Source: Lepidodermella squamata
Taxonomy: Eukaryota > Gastrotricha
Length of the DNA: 64,000 bases
Assembly: GCA_047495785.1 (NCBI GenBank)
Contig: JBLDXI010000009.1
Location: 3,906,001 to 3,970,000, forward strand
Direction: 5' to 3'
Shown here: positions 22,567-35,300 of the stretch, one piece after another
How positions within the stretch are numbered: the first letter of the stretch is position 1
Layout: every line of letters begins with the position of its first letter
Made by a program: the position numbers and the translations under genes
Notes under the pieces: generated by a model
Database searches by the model: none
Seen by the model: the letters and a program-made list of their open reading frames with translations, nothing else
Told to the model about the DNA's origin: nothing

Positions 22567-23640
22567 GCCCATTTTTATGGTAGAAAAAAACGCTGCGTAA
22601 CATGACGATATACCTTTTTTCTGTCCGAAACGAGGCAGGCCCCTGCGCGATAATATAGCATGTGAAACTGCCGGCAGGCACGCGTTTATTACGCTTCACC
22701 GCAGCGGGTGTGGATATGCATTTTGTTATGCCAAGAACTCTGTTTACACAGCCCGGATTCCCCCAGTTTTCTATATCATCACATGAATTAGAACATTTTG
22801 CCCTGTTTGAGGACGTTTAACGCTCCATTAAGAGTTGCCTTGAGTCTTGAAACAAGTGTTATAGAGCGGGAGTTCTATAACAAAAACAATTAGAAAAAGC
22901 ACAATTTATACAGTTTTGAACTCTAATTTTCAGGTTAATGCTGGTTAATACCTTGCTTTTGCTGTAAGAAATCCTTATAAATATAGAGAAAAGACGATAA
23001 ACCAAACAAATATTGGCTTAAAGCCAACAGGTATATCAAGGTTCAAGGTTTCTTTTAATACATTTTCATCGATGATTAACTTTTGAAAATATGTAAGAGA
23101 CCCTGAAGATAAATCCTGAAATTTCCAACATTCGTAATTCGTAATCGTATATGTTATAGGATTTAATGAATAAAACGACCAGGCTTTGAGAGCGATTTCA
23201 AATTGGTATTTTCGGTAGCATGTACCATAACTCCAAAAAATATTAGGATGTACAATTTTACATTCGGGGTCAGCGAGGTGGCGATTTGCAACACCTGTAA
23301 TTTGCATTTTCATTCATGCTCATTTAAATCATGACGGCGATAGGTCGGACGGCAGACTCAAGCTTGTTTACATCAGTTTGAACGCTACAGGTGAAACGTA
23401 ATAAAAAGCGTTATCACGTTTTTATTGTACATGAATGAATAGAGGCTAAAATAAACACCGTAATACGGAATAATGAGGCAGAACCTGAATAAAGGCCAGG
23501 GCGCTTAGAGGACAATCGTCAAAAATTGAACTGAGCCCGACAAACCCTTTGAGACTATGTTTTCGAAGGTCAAATTTCAGCTCAAAAGACGAAGATGGGT
23601 ATGGATTTTCCTGCAAATTGTTGGGACCAGACTATTTTGT

Positions 23641-24098
23641 CTGATTTTTGGAAAATGAACCTAATTTTTAATGCTCATTTGCATATGATCATTGAACCCT
23701 AATTCGCATTAGCTTCTAAATTCACCCTTGAATTCAGATTGGGAAGAAAATTAAGAATGGATCAGCTGAAATTTCCCCTTTATTTTGTGTAGTCACTACA
23801 GGATCTTATACTTCAAGCCTTGCTTGATCCCGCTGTCGGAATTTAGGTACTTTTTCTTTCGATTTCGTGAGAGTAAAAAGGTTAAATGTAATTTCATTCG
23901 ATCATTTCAAAGAATATTAGGGTCGCTGAACGAAGTTCCACTGCTTCTCTGAAAATATATTTTCGCTCCAATCACCTTCGATTTAGATCTCAAACGATAG
24001 CTAATGAGGCGGAAAATCACGTGTTTAAAACGTCCAATCCTGAAAACTAAATCCATCACCTGGAAAGCCCAAGGTGTCCAAGGCCACTCTGTCCACAT
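23641..24098. repeat. Dispersed repeat, copy B
   Basis: Diverged copy of 18300-18890, same orientation, with the shared CTCATTTGCATATG at 23674-23687 and the GCTCCAATC to TGTCCACA section at 23965-24098. It lies 500 bp beyond the stop of CBM21-6, as copy A lies beyond CBM21-4. Confidence 0.65.
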
Positions 24099-24597
24099 GG
24101 TAATTATCAGCCGAATTCGCAGCTTATCTAAATCGAATTTACTCGCATGAGCTTGCTTGCTATTTCGCTTCAAATTTTCCATCGCAAACAATCACTCAAA
24201 ATTATCTGCTAGATTTGAGAATTTAGACCAAAGATGATATTGAAGGGTTATGATTGACAACAAACAGCCCAGATGACAAATTTTAATTGACTGCAGTGGG
24301 ATTTTTATATAATTATAGCTCGCGGCACGTGCCTGCTTTAATTTCCATATTTTCCTTGGTTGGGGACAAAAAGGTAACTCTTATCATTTCCTCGATATCA
24401 AACAGTTTTATTTCAGCCTTTTCACTGAAAATAATGAAGCAATGTGTTTGATATCATGAATAATTATTAAAAAATGGCGGTAATAATACCATATTAAATA
24501 TCTCAGAGGTCAAGTGCCTCCGCACCACTAAGTGTCACGTTTTCTCAAAAGAATTCACTGAAGCAAGCTAGAGGAAGGGGGAATCTTCGGAGATTGG

Positions 24598-25798
24598 TCA
24601 CCAGTAGTAGGGTGTAGCACTGCGAGCAGCATTTATTGCCGGCGGCCGATTACTGCCGCCAGCCAACGGTGATGAACAATAGCTTCGCTGATCGTTCCAG
24701 GCCGCGAATTCAGACCAGATTAAGTTGCGTAATTGTTGAGCTTGTTCCGCATCTTGTGAAACCGCAAGCTCGTTCGAAGGTGAGGATCGGGGCGAAAATC
24801 GCAGCGAGTAATTATGACCGAAATTACTATCCCAAAATTCACCTGTGAAATAAAAAATAAATACGTCAAAATTCGATTTTTATGAAGAAAATAATTCCGA
24901 AATTTTTTGAAAATTTTGAATTTTGAAAGTTAAAATATAAGTTGAATTTTCAATTTTTAATGTCAATTCCCTCTTTAGAATAGTTCAGAAAAATTTTGAA
25001 AATTTTGAAATTTGAAATTTAATTTAAAATTCACTCTTTAGATTTTTTTTTCATGAATTTCAGTGAAACTTACAATTTTTATCCGGGCACTGATAGCACG
25101 CGCAGAGATCGACGATGGCGCCGGATTTCAAGTGAGGCGGAACGGGTATTTCGAACTCGAACAGTTCAGACTCGTCATCAGACGTTGCGAGGTAGGAGGC
25201 TTGCCAGTCACCATGCGAAGCCCATCCATCGAAAGTAATTCGAGCAAAGACATTTTTTACGAAAGATAAATTGCGCACCCTGATCAGGCCGCTAATCGAG
25301 TTCATCCGACCGGAAACGCTCTCCAAAGCGATGTTTTGCGATTGCAGCCTCTCTCCGACCACTTGCGAAGTCAAAGCCGGGAAGAGGCGTTCGAAAAGTT
25401 CTTCCCTTATCGACGACTTTCTTTCAATCGAAGTCGTGACACTGACGTATTGGCAGGTAGATTGCAGGGCTTGAGCGGCCGCTGATAGCATTACCGATAG
25501 AGGAGAGTGGGTTTCATTTTCGAAGTGGCGAATTGTGACGAGAGGCTGGCCGATCGTATCGGCGAAAGATACGGACTTCTTACGTTTAACCGGCTTCTTT
25601 TCAGTATTACTGTTAGAAGTTGTTAGAAGCGCATTTTCCAGATTACCGAAAATCGTTTCTAAGGTAAAAATTCGGAAAAATTAAGGGGTATCGAAATAAG
25701 GAATATTATAACTCACCCCAATAAATGTTTCGCCGGGTAAACTCGACATCAGGGAACTTAAACTCAGCGACTTCACGTTGAACAAGCGTAATCATCAT
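24598..25798 (-). CDS. CBM21-6: PPP1R3-type glycogen-targeting subunit of PP1
   Basis: Three exons, 25798-25717, 25658-25074 and 24842-24598, give 303 residues, the shortest of the array. Two adjacent ATGs (25798 and 25795) could start it. Exon 1 ends N-I-Y-W-G/E. The docking motif S-V-S-F is at 56-59, followed by ADTIGQPLV. The CBM21 domain (about 120-230) includes IALESVSGRMNSISGLIRVR and F-A-R-I-T-F-D-G-W. The glycogen motif is C-E-F-W-D-S-N-F-G-H-N-Y, with Ser in place of the first Asn. The tail has NLIWSEFAAWND and ends A-T-P-Y-Y-W. Confidence 0.93.
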
Positions 25799-25880
25799 TA
25801 TATCTTCAAAAAATATATCTAATACAGGACACAAAATTGTATAAATGAGGGAGAATCTGGCAAAATTGTGTAAGGTGACT

Positions 25881-25890
25881 CTATATAGGG
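25881..25890 (-). promoter_or_regulatory. TATA-like box of CBM21-6
   Basis: CCCTATATAG on the minus strand, about 85 bp upstream of the ATG. A GTAAACGC forkhead-like site lies further upstream at 26004-25997. Confidence 0.4.
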
Positions 25891-27753
25891 TTCAAAGTGC
25901 GCGTTAAAAACGAGGCTGTTTAATAGCCATGACGCAGCTTGAACCTCGTGCGAGTAAGAACCTACTGCAAACCGACCTGATAAGGTATAAAAAACAGCGT
26001 TTACAGGCAAACAAACAACAGAAAAAACTAACATATTAGCACAGCCTCTAGTTTCGGACAGATTCAAGCCGGTTCCTGCGCAAAATAATTTCTGCTGCGT
26101 AGTGAGTGGTTTTTTTTCATTCACGCAATGTTTCTAATATTAGTATATTGCAGCAGCGGCCTGTTATAATGTTATAAAAAATACGCTAATACGCGCTGCG
26201 CTTCATATCACGCGCAGTTTTTTTTGCGAATTTCCTCACGGTCGCATTATTTTTTTACATAATGCTCTGTATAGCATGCGCGGCTGTCTGAATTGAGGGT
26301 GAAATCAATAGAATCGCCGGCAAAAATATACACAGTCGCAATTTCCTCTTGGAATAATGCCTAGTTTTAGTTTCGCGTTATAGTTTTGGCTGAATGGGCA
26401 ATAAGTTACTTGAAATAGCAATGGAAGAGATGCCCTGAATTTCGCCATCCCTATATGAATGCCAAGGCGCGATTCCTCGCAAGTTATACATGAGCTGAAG
26501 ATTTAATATTTGGAAGAGAATCCTATGAATATAATTGACTTAGAAAAATCAGGTAATTGCCGAAAGAAGCGTCAAAGCCCTTGGCTAAATTTGATTCTTG
26601 AAGATGATCGGTCCAGGCCGCGTGTAAAAATGTCCGCTTTGTTCCGTTTCTGATTCATTATTATGCGCAGCTTCAACAATAATAGATCAAATTTTGTAAA
26701 TTGCGCCATACGGGCGCCGTCGTTCACAAATTCGAAAAACTGAGAAATTTTCAACACAATGGTTGCCCCCTTAAAAATTACGATTTCGCAATAAAAAACT
26801 TAACCCAGTAGGTAATCGATGACGCTCTGCACACTGGTTACCGATTTTTCTCTCAATTAGCTAACCGTAACCGGCAATTAGCGAAAAATGAAAACATTTG
26901 AATCGAAGTGTTTATCAACTCATTTCTAGGGTTAAAAAAATCGCTGATTCCGAAAATCATATTTTCAACTAAAAATTCGGCAATTTAATTTTTTTCATGT
27001 CATTTAGGCCCAATTTTCGACGAGTTAGACATGTAATAAAAATCTGGAAAATTCACCAAAATGTGCGGCACAAAAAGTTACCGTAGAGACCTGTTTTCAG
27101 CGTTCTAGAGTGATTTTTAAGGATGGTGACCATTGTCTCAAATGACAAAATTGTGTGAAAAACATTTGTGAACGACGGCGCACATATGGCCGCACAAAAG
27201 GAAGCATTTTAGCGACAAAACCGCTGGAAATGTGCTTAAAATCCAGGGAAAAGCGGATATATAGGCAACTTCATTTTCGACTAAGACTAATTTTTGGCTT
27301 TTATTTTCGCAAGTTCACAGGAGCTTTTCAAAGCCCAGATTTGAAATCATCGTACTATATGCAAGATTAAATTAATAGACAACAAATTAATAGAGGTCCC
27401 GGGGATTCTGCCGAAATTTCATAAGGTAATTGAAAATTGAAAAATTGAAAATTATAAACTTATTTAATCAAACTAATTATTAAAAATAATTTTCGAATAA
27501 AAAATAATTTCAGAAAATAAATTAAATTTTTTTTTTAGAATTTAATGTCTAACCGCAACTAGCCTAATAAATGATGATAGTGAAGTTTTTACTACTTTAT
27601 ATAGCCGACCATGGGCTCAGGATTGTCCGAATATTGACAATAACACGCTGATAAAAAAATGATAACGCCGGTATAGCGCTGCAGTAACCTGTGTCTGATT
27701 TTAGACACTCAAGAAAAAAAAAGGCTATACGCTATAACTGCGGTTGATTTTGA

Positions 27754-27802
27754 CGTGGCGATTTTGACCTAGCGCGGCAAGGCCTAGGTCAAATTTGCCA
27801 CG
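27754..27802. repeat. Imperfect inverted repeat
   Basis: Left arm CGTGGCGATTTTGACCTAG and right arm CTAGGTCAAATTTGCCACG match at 17 of 19 positions and are separated by 11 bp. This could be a hairpin or a relic of a small transposable element. Confidence 0.7.
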
Positions 27803-28064
27803 CGCACAGATTTCTTTCACCTCCATTTTCACCTCTATTTTGACAAAATACAGGATTATTACTTGGATTATTCAATTCATTTTTATTATCATTTTTCATC
27901 GCAATCGAAGAACGCACACATTTTTTTGAAATGGCAATACAAAAAATACTAACAAAGAACGACAATTAATATTGAATTAAATTATAGCACTGTCATAGTC
28001 ATCATTCTATCATTTGAGCAAAAGGTATATCTCGTCCTGCGGAAGCCGTAATAATGTTATTATA

Positions 28065-29374
28065 TCACCAATAATAAGGAATTTGAATGCATGACGCCGA
28101 TTGCGAGCGGTTGCTGCTGTTCGCTAGCGGCGACTTTTGGGCAGTTTTTAGGCTGTGATTATCACTGGAGTTGCTGGAAGTGTTGGAAGTGCTGTTATTG
28201 CTGCTATTCCAAGATGCGAATTCGGACCACACAAAATCGCGGATTCGCTGAGCTCGTTCCGCGTCCAAAGCCTCGTTCGCAGCGGGTTTCGCGGCTGATT
28301 TTGGAAGATAACGAAGCGCAAAATTTTGACCAAAATTGTTGTCCCAAAATTCACCTGAAAATATTAATTTACAAATTTGAAAATTTGAATTTAAAAATGA
28401 AAAACCGCAAAATTGAAAAAATGAAACGAACATTTTCCAAAGTGAAAAACCAAAGTTGAACTTACAATTTAAATCTGGGCACTGATAGCAGACGCAGAAA
28501 TTGACCAGGCAGCCTGGTTTGAGGTTCAAGGGTAGCGGTATCGAGAATTCGAAAAGATCAGACTCGGATACGGAGATGAAAAAATTCGCCGGCCAGTCTC
28601 GCGAGGTGGCCCAGTTGTCGAAGGAGATTCGCACGAAGACGTTCTTCTCGAATGACAGATTCCGCACTCGAATGAGACCGTTCAGGCAATTGTCTCGCGA
28701 GTTCACGCTTTCAAGGGCGATGCTATTCGACAGCAGCTTGTCGATAACCAGCCGTGAGTAGCTGCCCATCGGATCGGGGAATAGCTGTTCGAAGCAATTT
28801 TGGCCCTGATTTAGGCCCGAATTCGTCGGAATAGCCGAATGGTCCAGGCTGTTGTACTGGCCGCTGGATCGGAAAACTTGAGCAATACTGGCGAGCATCT
28901 GCGAAAATGGCGACTTTTTCTCCGCTTCGCTGGCTTCGAAGTGGCGAACTGTGACGAGGGGCTGGCCGTGCGCGTCGGCGAATCGAACGCTTTTCTTGCT
29001 GTTCGAGCTGTTGTCGAGGCTATTCGATGAATCATCGTGGTCTGAGGAAGAATCGGAGGCGTTTGAGATTGTGCTTGCGGTGGACGTTTTACGGCCGAAA
29101 AATAACGGACCAGCATCTTCACTGTCGGATGAAAATCCTGAAACAATGAAAAAACTTCAAAATTCAAAATTCAATTTTGTTTGAACAAAAATTCAAATTT
29201 CGCCAAATTGTGCGGAAAAATAGGAAATAAATTCCAAAATAAATTTACGAAAATTTACCCAAAAAAATATAAAATAAAGATGAACTCACTTCTGGAGAAA
29301 TCCTGCTGATAGGTATCTTCGTTGTCCATCGCAAAATCGACGACAAAATTGTTGCTTGATATCGAGGGTAACAT
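28065..29374 (-). CDS. CBM21-7: PPP1R3-type glycogen-targeting subunit of PP1
   Basis: Three exons, 29374-29290, 29137-28466 and 28354-28065, give 348 residues. A Ser/Asp/Asn-rich stretch (about 47-75) precedes the docking motif S-V-R-F at 78-81 and ADAHGQPLV. The CBM21 domain (about 150-265) shows LFPDPMGSYSRL, I-A-L-E-S-V, GLIRVRNLSFEKNVFVRISF and C-V-C-Y-Q-C-P-D. The last exon starts C-E-F-W-D-N-N-F-G-Q-N-F. The tail contains A-L-D-A-E-R, DFVWSEFASWNSS, a Ser/Asn-rich spacer, and ends I-Q-I-P-Y-Y-W. This is the most typical member of the set. A minus-strand TTAAATAAG at 29603-29593 may be its TATA-like element. Confidence 0.94.
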
Positions 29375-30108
29375 TTTAATCTGAAAATTTAAATATCTAG
29401 AATAGGAAAAATTAAAAAAAAATTCTTAAAATTATATCAACTTGAACTTCAAGTAACTTGAGGGTCAATTTCATTTTAAACATATTTTTAATTTGATACT
29501 TTGAACTCGAACTTGAAATACAAGTTTCAAGATGAGCTAAGCTATTATTGTGGGTGTAAGTTAGAATGGCGTGTTTCATCATCTCAGCCGGGCTTATTTA
29601 AGCGCCGAACAAACAAGCTGTTGTAACTGTGTATCAGAATGTTACTGTTGGACGATGGCACGTGAATCTAAGAAAAAACAGCTCGTGTCGTTATATCTCG
29701 TGGTGACTCACAACGCGGCACCATGTTGCTACAGCACGCGTGATTTCGCGCGCGCGCTCACGTGATTGGCGCCATAATTATAATGTCGCATCTAACCGCC
29801 AAAGTCCATTTTTTTACAATGCAAAGACGAATAAAAAACCAGGCGGACCTTGGCCTTTGATTTATTTTTGTTAACAAATTGACAAAAAAATCGGACATTT
29901 AAAAAGGCCGCACGAGGCGATTTCATCGAGTTTTACGCAACAAAAATTCATTAACATTTTTGTTTCGTCCGCAATTAACGCCCGGAAATTCGGGCAGATA
30001 AACAGAAAAAAAATATATTTAATTTAATTCGAAGCAGAGAGAGATTAGAGATGAAGTAAAAATAATTTCGAAATCTTCGAGCAGTGCCAAGGCTGTGATT
30101 TGTGGGTT
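29375..30108. other. Intergenic region between CBM21-7 and CBM21-8
   Basis: No gene. It contains a TCACGTGA E-box at 29758-29765, set in a CG-alternating run, and a minus-strand AATAAA at 29866-29861. Confidence 0.55.
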
Positions 30109-32384
30109 TTAGTAATGAGGACTCGATGCCGCGCCCATAGTAGCGTCTTCCGTGGCTCTTTTGTGCCAAGCAGCGAATTCGGACCAGACTATTTTTTCTC
30201 GGCTGCCTTGACTTTCGGAGCTTTGGCTTGCGTTTGACTTCAATACGGGGCTATCACTAGCATCGAGTTGGTCGTCAGAGTTCGGGGCGTGATACTGAAT
30301 CGAATAATTTTTGCCATCATTATTGTCCCAATATTCTCCTGAAAAATAGAGAAATTCAAAGAAAATAAAAAATGAACGTGAAAAAAGCTGGAATTATTTT
30401 TAAATAATTTGGATCATTTGCAAATGAGGAAAAAAAGGCCTCCATAAAATTAAAAAAAAATATGAATTATTCAAAATATTGGAAAAGATCGAATTGAGCA
30501 ACCCAAGTTTTGACCTACATATTTTGGGGTCCAGATGAATGGGATTTTTCCTAAATCGGTTTTATCTTCTAACTAACCTGGCTGCTCGCCATCGTTGCAT
30601 TTGTAACAAATCGCGAAACTAATCACAGCATTATCGTTAAGATGGGGCGGCGTAGGTACGAAAAACTCGAACAGGTCGTACTTGACCGGCGGATCCTTCC
30701 TAATAGCATCGCCACTGGCTATTGGCCCGGCGCCAAATTCTTCATCATCACTATCATCGTAGCCGTAAAACTCGCCATAGGCCGCAACTTCAACCAGCGG
30801 AAAGACATCGGCCGTCCAGTCGTGATTCGTCGCCCAGTTGTCGAAGGTCGTTCGAACGAAAACGCTTTTCGACGAGCAATTTTCGAACCTTCGCCCCCGA
30901 ATCATGCCCTTGATCGAGCCGCTGCGGCAGCAAACGCTCTCAAGCGCGACGCAGTTACGCTTCACTTTTTCCATCAACGCCGGGTAGTTGTTGAGAGGAT
31001 CCGGAAATAACGGGTCCAATGTGTCGCTTTTCGCGTCGGCAAGAGCGGAATTGTGGTGGAGCGAGGCCTGCTGGACTAGGTTGGTTAACTGCGAGAATTC
31101 CTCGCTCATATCCGGCGGTTCGTCCGGGTCGATTGGCGGGTCTTCGATCGCGACAACCGCAACGAGGGGCTGGCCGATTGCATCGGCGAAACTGACGTGT
31201 TTTTTGTACGATTTTTTAGGCGGGGATGAGGTGTCGCGGGATTCAGGTATACTGAAGGTGAGGGAGTCGTCGAGGTCGTTCGGCGAGCCGTAAGGTGAAG
31301 TACCTTCGCCGTCGCTTGAACTCGCCAAAATGACGATCTCATGACTTGCGGCGTGATAGGAAAATCCTAAAAAAAATAAGTATATTTGTATAGAATTTGT
31401 GTTTATTTTTAAAAAAATTTAAATTTAAATTTAAAGATAAATTGACCAAAAAGTGTCAGAATGGCTATTTTGCTATTTTGGCATAAATTTCCTAATTTTT
31501 ACTTCTAATAATTTTCTAAATGACCCAATAAGTACAAATTATCACCTTGCGAATCCAACTTCGTAAGTTCGAATGATAAAGTGCTGTAAAATTGGGAAAA
31601 AATGAACATTAACTCCTAAATTTTAAATTTGAATCCATCAATTTAAAAAACAGCCTGAATTATCGGGCAGCCCGAAATATCAGCCTCAGGTAGATTCGCC
31701 CGCAAAATGACTCAAAAATCGTAATAGATTTTATAGCGATATAAAAATCGGTGAAATTCACAATGATAAGAAGGATGAGCTCATGACCTCTAAAACCATT
31801 ATCCAAGAAAATAATTAAAATTTCTATTTTATGCGCATTAATAGGAGCTAAAATGATTATATAAATCCCGTATTAAAAATTTTACGCTGGACAAGGTAAA
31901 AAATCATCTCTTCGGAAATTCTCACTAAAACTGAAAAATAATCTGACCTAATTTAGGAAAAGTATTCTTGGCAAGGCTTAGGAAGTCGACTGAAAACTGG
32001 TCCGCCATCGACCGGATATTACTTGAATTGCCGCTTAGATCCGTATACTCCGGTCATTTTAATTAAAATTGAGTAAAAAATTACAAAATTACCATTATCT
32101 GAGGGCGAGGTAAAAGAGTCGTGGCCGAAGCCGCTGTCATTGTTAAAATAACTGCCATCAATCTTGTTGCGATGGCTGTCACCCGTCAATGGCGTTGACG
32201 ACTTGAAATGGCCATTAACAGCCGGCGGTGACCCGGCAATAGTCGTCGTAGTCGAAACACAGCCGTTACTGGTGCCTAAATACGACGTGCTAACTACGGC
32301 AGCAGCCGTTTTCAGCGAAACAGTTAGCAGCGCTTCGAAATTGTTCGTCAAACTTTGATTAGCCGTTGATACGGCTTCGTTCAT
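30109..32384 (-). CDS. CBM21-8: PPP1R3-type PP1 subunit with acidic insertion
   Basis: Three exons, 32384-32093, 31366-30578 and 30338-30109, give 436 residues; the first intron is 726 bp. Exon 1 is long and carries NFEALLTVSLKTAAAVVST, which matches exon 1 of CBM21-9. The docking motif H-V-S-F is at 154-157 with ADAIGQPLV. Within the CBM21 domain (about 225-385) an insertion of roughly 30-40 residues lies between the F-D-N-W-A-T strand and Y-D-L-F-E-F; it includes Y-G-Y-D-D-S-D-D-E-E-F. The glycogen motif is EYWDNNDGKNYSI. The tail keeps I-V-W-S-E-F-A-A-W but is short and ends S-P-H-Y. Confidence 0.9.
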
Positions 32385-35300
32385 TACGCCTCAATTTTCG
32401 ATAAAATTTGCTAAAACAGACAAAAAATATCAGAATGCCCTAGAAATAAATCACATCACTAGCGGAGGCTTTTTTGACATAATTCTATCACATACCCTCG
32501 TCGCCTCGTTTCGTCATACCTCTTTCCATTGAGAGGTAGCGGTAATTTTTCTTCTAGATATTGAATAAAATGAAAACGACTGATAAAGAGCTCCGTTTTC
32601 CTCTCTAGTTGGTTTTTTATCGAGTGTATATGTCTCTTGCTGCTCCATATCGCTGAATCCGTTTTTGTCTGTTATCAGCAATAGTCATAATAGTAATAAT
32701 AATAAGGGCCGCTTTTTTGCGAGTGAGGCTGCAAACAACCTCTACTGGCGCTAGAGTGACTACAAAAAAAATAGTAATAATATGAATTTACAACTATCCT
32801 CAGTTTTTTTTTCTTTTGCTGATATAATTCTATGTAGGCCGTGTCTGAAATTGGCACAAACGCAATAGTTTCTGCTGATTGCAAGCGCCGTAATTTGATA
32901 GAAGAAAACCTTACGCAATATTGCGCGTTGTAGCCAATCATGCTTGAAAAAAATTGGCATCGAATTTATACCTAGTTATTCGAGTCTGATATAAATGAAT
33001 AAATCAACCAGGAAATGCCGGTGTGTTACCCTATGCACTCCGGACTAATCGGGACATAAAATAGGTTGGATGAGCAAAAGCGGGGGATCATAGGCAAGAA
33101 GTGTTGTCACCCTGCCAATAGTAATTTGGAGTACAATGGTTATTTTAGAATAATAATGGAATTAGCTAAAGCGCCAAAAATTTGAATTTTGAACTTTTAA
33201 TGCGTGATTTTAGGGTGTTCGATGCGTGAACGCCGCGTTCGGGTCAAAGGGCAGTGGTCAGCTCGATTGTTTTGGGGTCAGGGTTCAGCGACCTTTGCTC
33301 TGCTGCTCCTCTCATTAACGTTTAAAAATCGCCAGGTGGCGCGGTTCGTGTCTGGGCACATTGCTAGCAGCGCTATTCTTGAATTGTGTTCCTGTTACTT
33401 CCGGTCCGGTCTTCGCATAGGCTGCTGTTCAAAAATAATTCATTTCAAAGGGTTCAGGAAAATCAGGGTCTGTCATTTTGTCTCCATCATAACTGAGTAA
33501 TGAGTTGGCCACAAAGGTAAAATTATGCTGGATTTCAGTCTCAAACAAAAATCTCTGTTTGAGAATAAAGATTTGTCTTAAATAGATCAACTTGAAGACT
33601 GATTCGGCATGGACGAATCAACATTCGGAAATTGTTTTGAGGACCTCCATCTATTTTTCGGCATTGGAAACCTTGAAACCGGATTCCGAGGATTTGAAAT
33701 TTATCGCATGATCTCTATTTGAAGTTTTCAGCTTCTAACAATCTGATGCAGAGATTAAAACTTTCATGCTCAAGTGCGAAGCCTCGAAAGAATGGAAGCC
33801 TTTCATAAAACAAAGTGGTATACTTTGAATGGTGTTGACTTCAGCCAAAATCCAAAATCGAAGTTCTCAAGGTGAAAATCTTCATGAAATGAGTGAGATA
33901 TAACGTTGGATGCCTAGCCTAGCTGCATGGTTGAATAGGGAAAGCTGGATAGAGGTCATCTGTTCCAAAATTACGCAAATGAACTAAAATTTTAATCACC
34001 TGGTTCGTTTGGCAGTACTTTTCCGAACTTTTCCCGTAGTTCATAACTTTCCCATGGTTCGAACTTCCCCCTGGTCACCTTGTCGTATTTCTGCAAACCA
34101 TTACAAATTTTGACACGAAATCAGGTCTTAATCTGAAATAGGAAGTGCTACGGTCAGATTCTAGGCAGTTTGAGAATAGGGGTTACTCCAGTGTTGGAAA
34201 CAGGAATAAGCAGCTGGGAGGTATTACAGACACAAATCGAACCTCTGAACGTTAAAATGGACCGCTGAAGAACGTCCGGTTTTAAAACGACTTCTTTTTC
34301 AAAATCGCATGAAAATAGCGAAAAACATGATACCAAGCGCATAAAATTGCTTTACTTAGCTAAAAATCAGATCATTCTATGTTATAGGAGAGCCCTGTGA
34401 GACCCACGAGGCCTTTCGGTCAGGGTCAGCAAAATAGTTCGGAAGCTGTGGACGACCCCACCACTCCGATATACGTTTACAAAACATTGCACTGCCGCAC
34501 TAAGGCTCACAGTTTAGCAAAATGAGCAAAACGGTAAAATTAGTTATTCCTTGGTTTTCTCCATTATTTCCTATGCTAAATCGAATATTCAACTTTTCCC
34601 GGTCCTCCGATGACACCTTTTGAGACCGATACCGGATCTGAAACGGGGACGGATCTGGATCGACCGGACCTGTTTCTAACGCTGGGTGAAGTCCTACATT
34701 AAGGCAAGCTTGAATCTATAATAGCTTGGTAAAAATAACTTTTCCTCAAACAGTTGAAAATTCGAATAGATATTTACTGACCTCGCACACCCTGTATGTC
34801 CTCTGAACTCTGAACTGGACCTCTAAATGCGATGGTTTTCTGTCCTCTAGTAGCAACTAACGACATTTTCGGTAATTGTAGGCTATTACTATCGAAAAAG
34901 TCTTCGGGTTCTTGACCGAAAGCTTCTACGAAATTGAGCAGGATTGAATACCTTGAATCGATTGAGCCATGAATAATTACCATCAGATGAAAAGTTGTAC
35001 ATCAATTCCAAGCTGCTCAAAAATCAAATCCGCACATTTTTCTTTTAGGATATCTTCAAACTGAAGCAGACGAGCCTCACCACAGCCTTCAGCTCATGTC
35101 GACAAAAAACAGCCAGGTGCCGGTGACCTAGTCACTGCACCCGTATAAAAAAAGTGTAACGACGCCGTCAGCCATTTAAAGCGACATTTCTCCAGTTTGA
35201 TAGCATGGCTCAAGCGCAATAGAAAAACAGGTAGATAGGTTACCTGTTGAGGTAGTACCTGCCTATAGCTGTGTCGTAAACAAATAACCCACGTTTAGAA

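Larger units (their letters stand above)
22474..24597. other. Intergenic region between CBM21-5 and CBM21-6
   Basis: No supported gene. Besides the CBM21-5 promoter it holds a TTGTTTAC site at 23364-23371 and dispersed repeat copy B at 23641-24098. A 112-codon minus-strand frame at 22975-23313 resembles nothing known. Confidence 0.55.
25799..28064. other. Intergenic region between CBM21-6 and CBM21-7
   Basis: About 2.3 kb with no supported gene. It contains the CBM21-6 promoter, an inverted repeat at 27754-27802, and a minus-strand AATAAA at 27887-27882 that may serve CBM21-7. Short open frames here show no family features. Confidence 0.55.

Noticed and set aside
30642-31293. Plus-strand frames of 101-122 codons over CBM21-8
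   Set aside because: Antisense of the long CBM21-8 coding exon; CBM21 conservation is on the minus strand.
33204-33500. 98-codon plus-strand frame in the 5-kb gap
   Set aside because: No motif, no related frame in the neighbourhood and no convincing promoter or splice signals.
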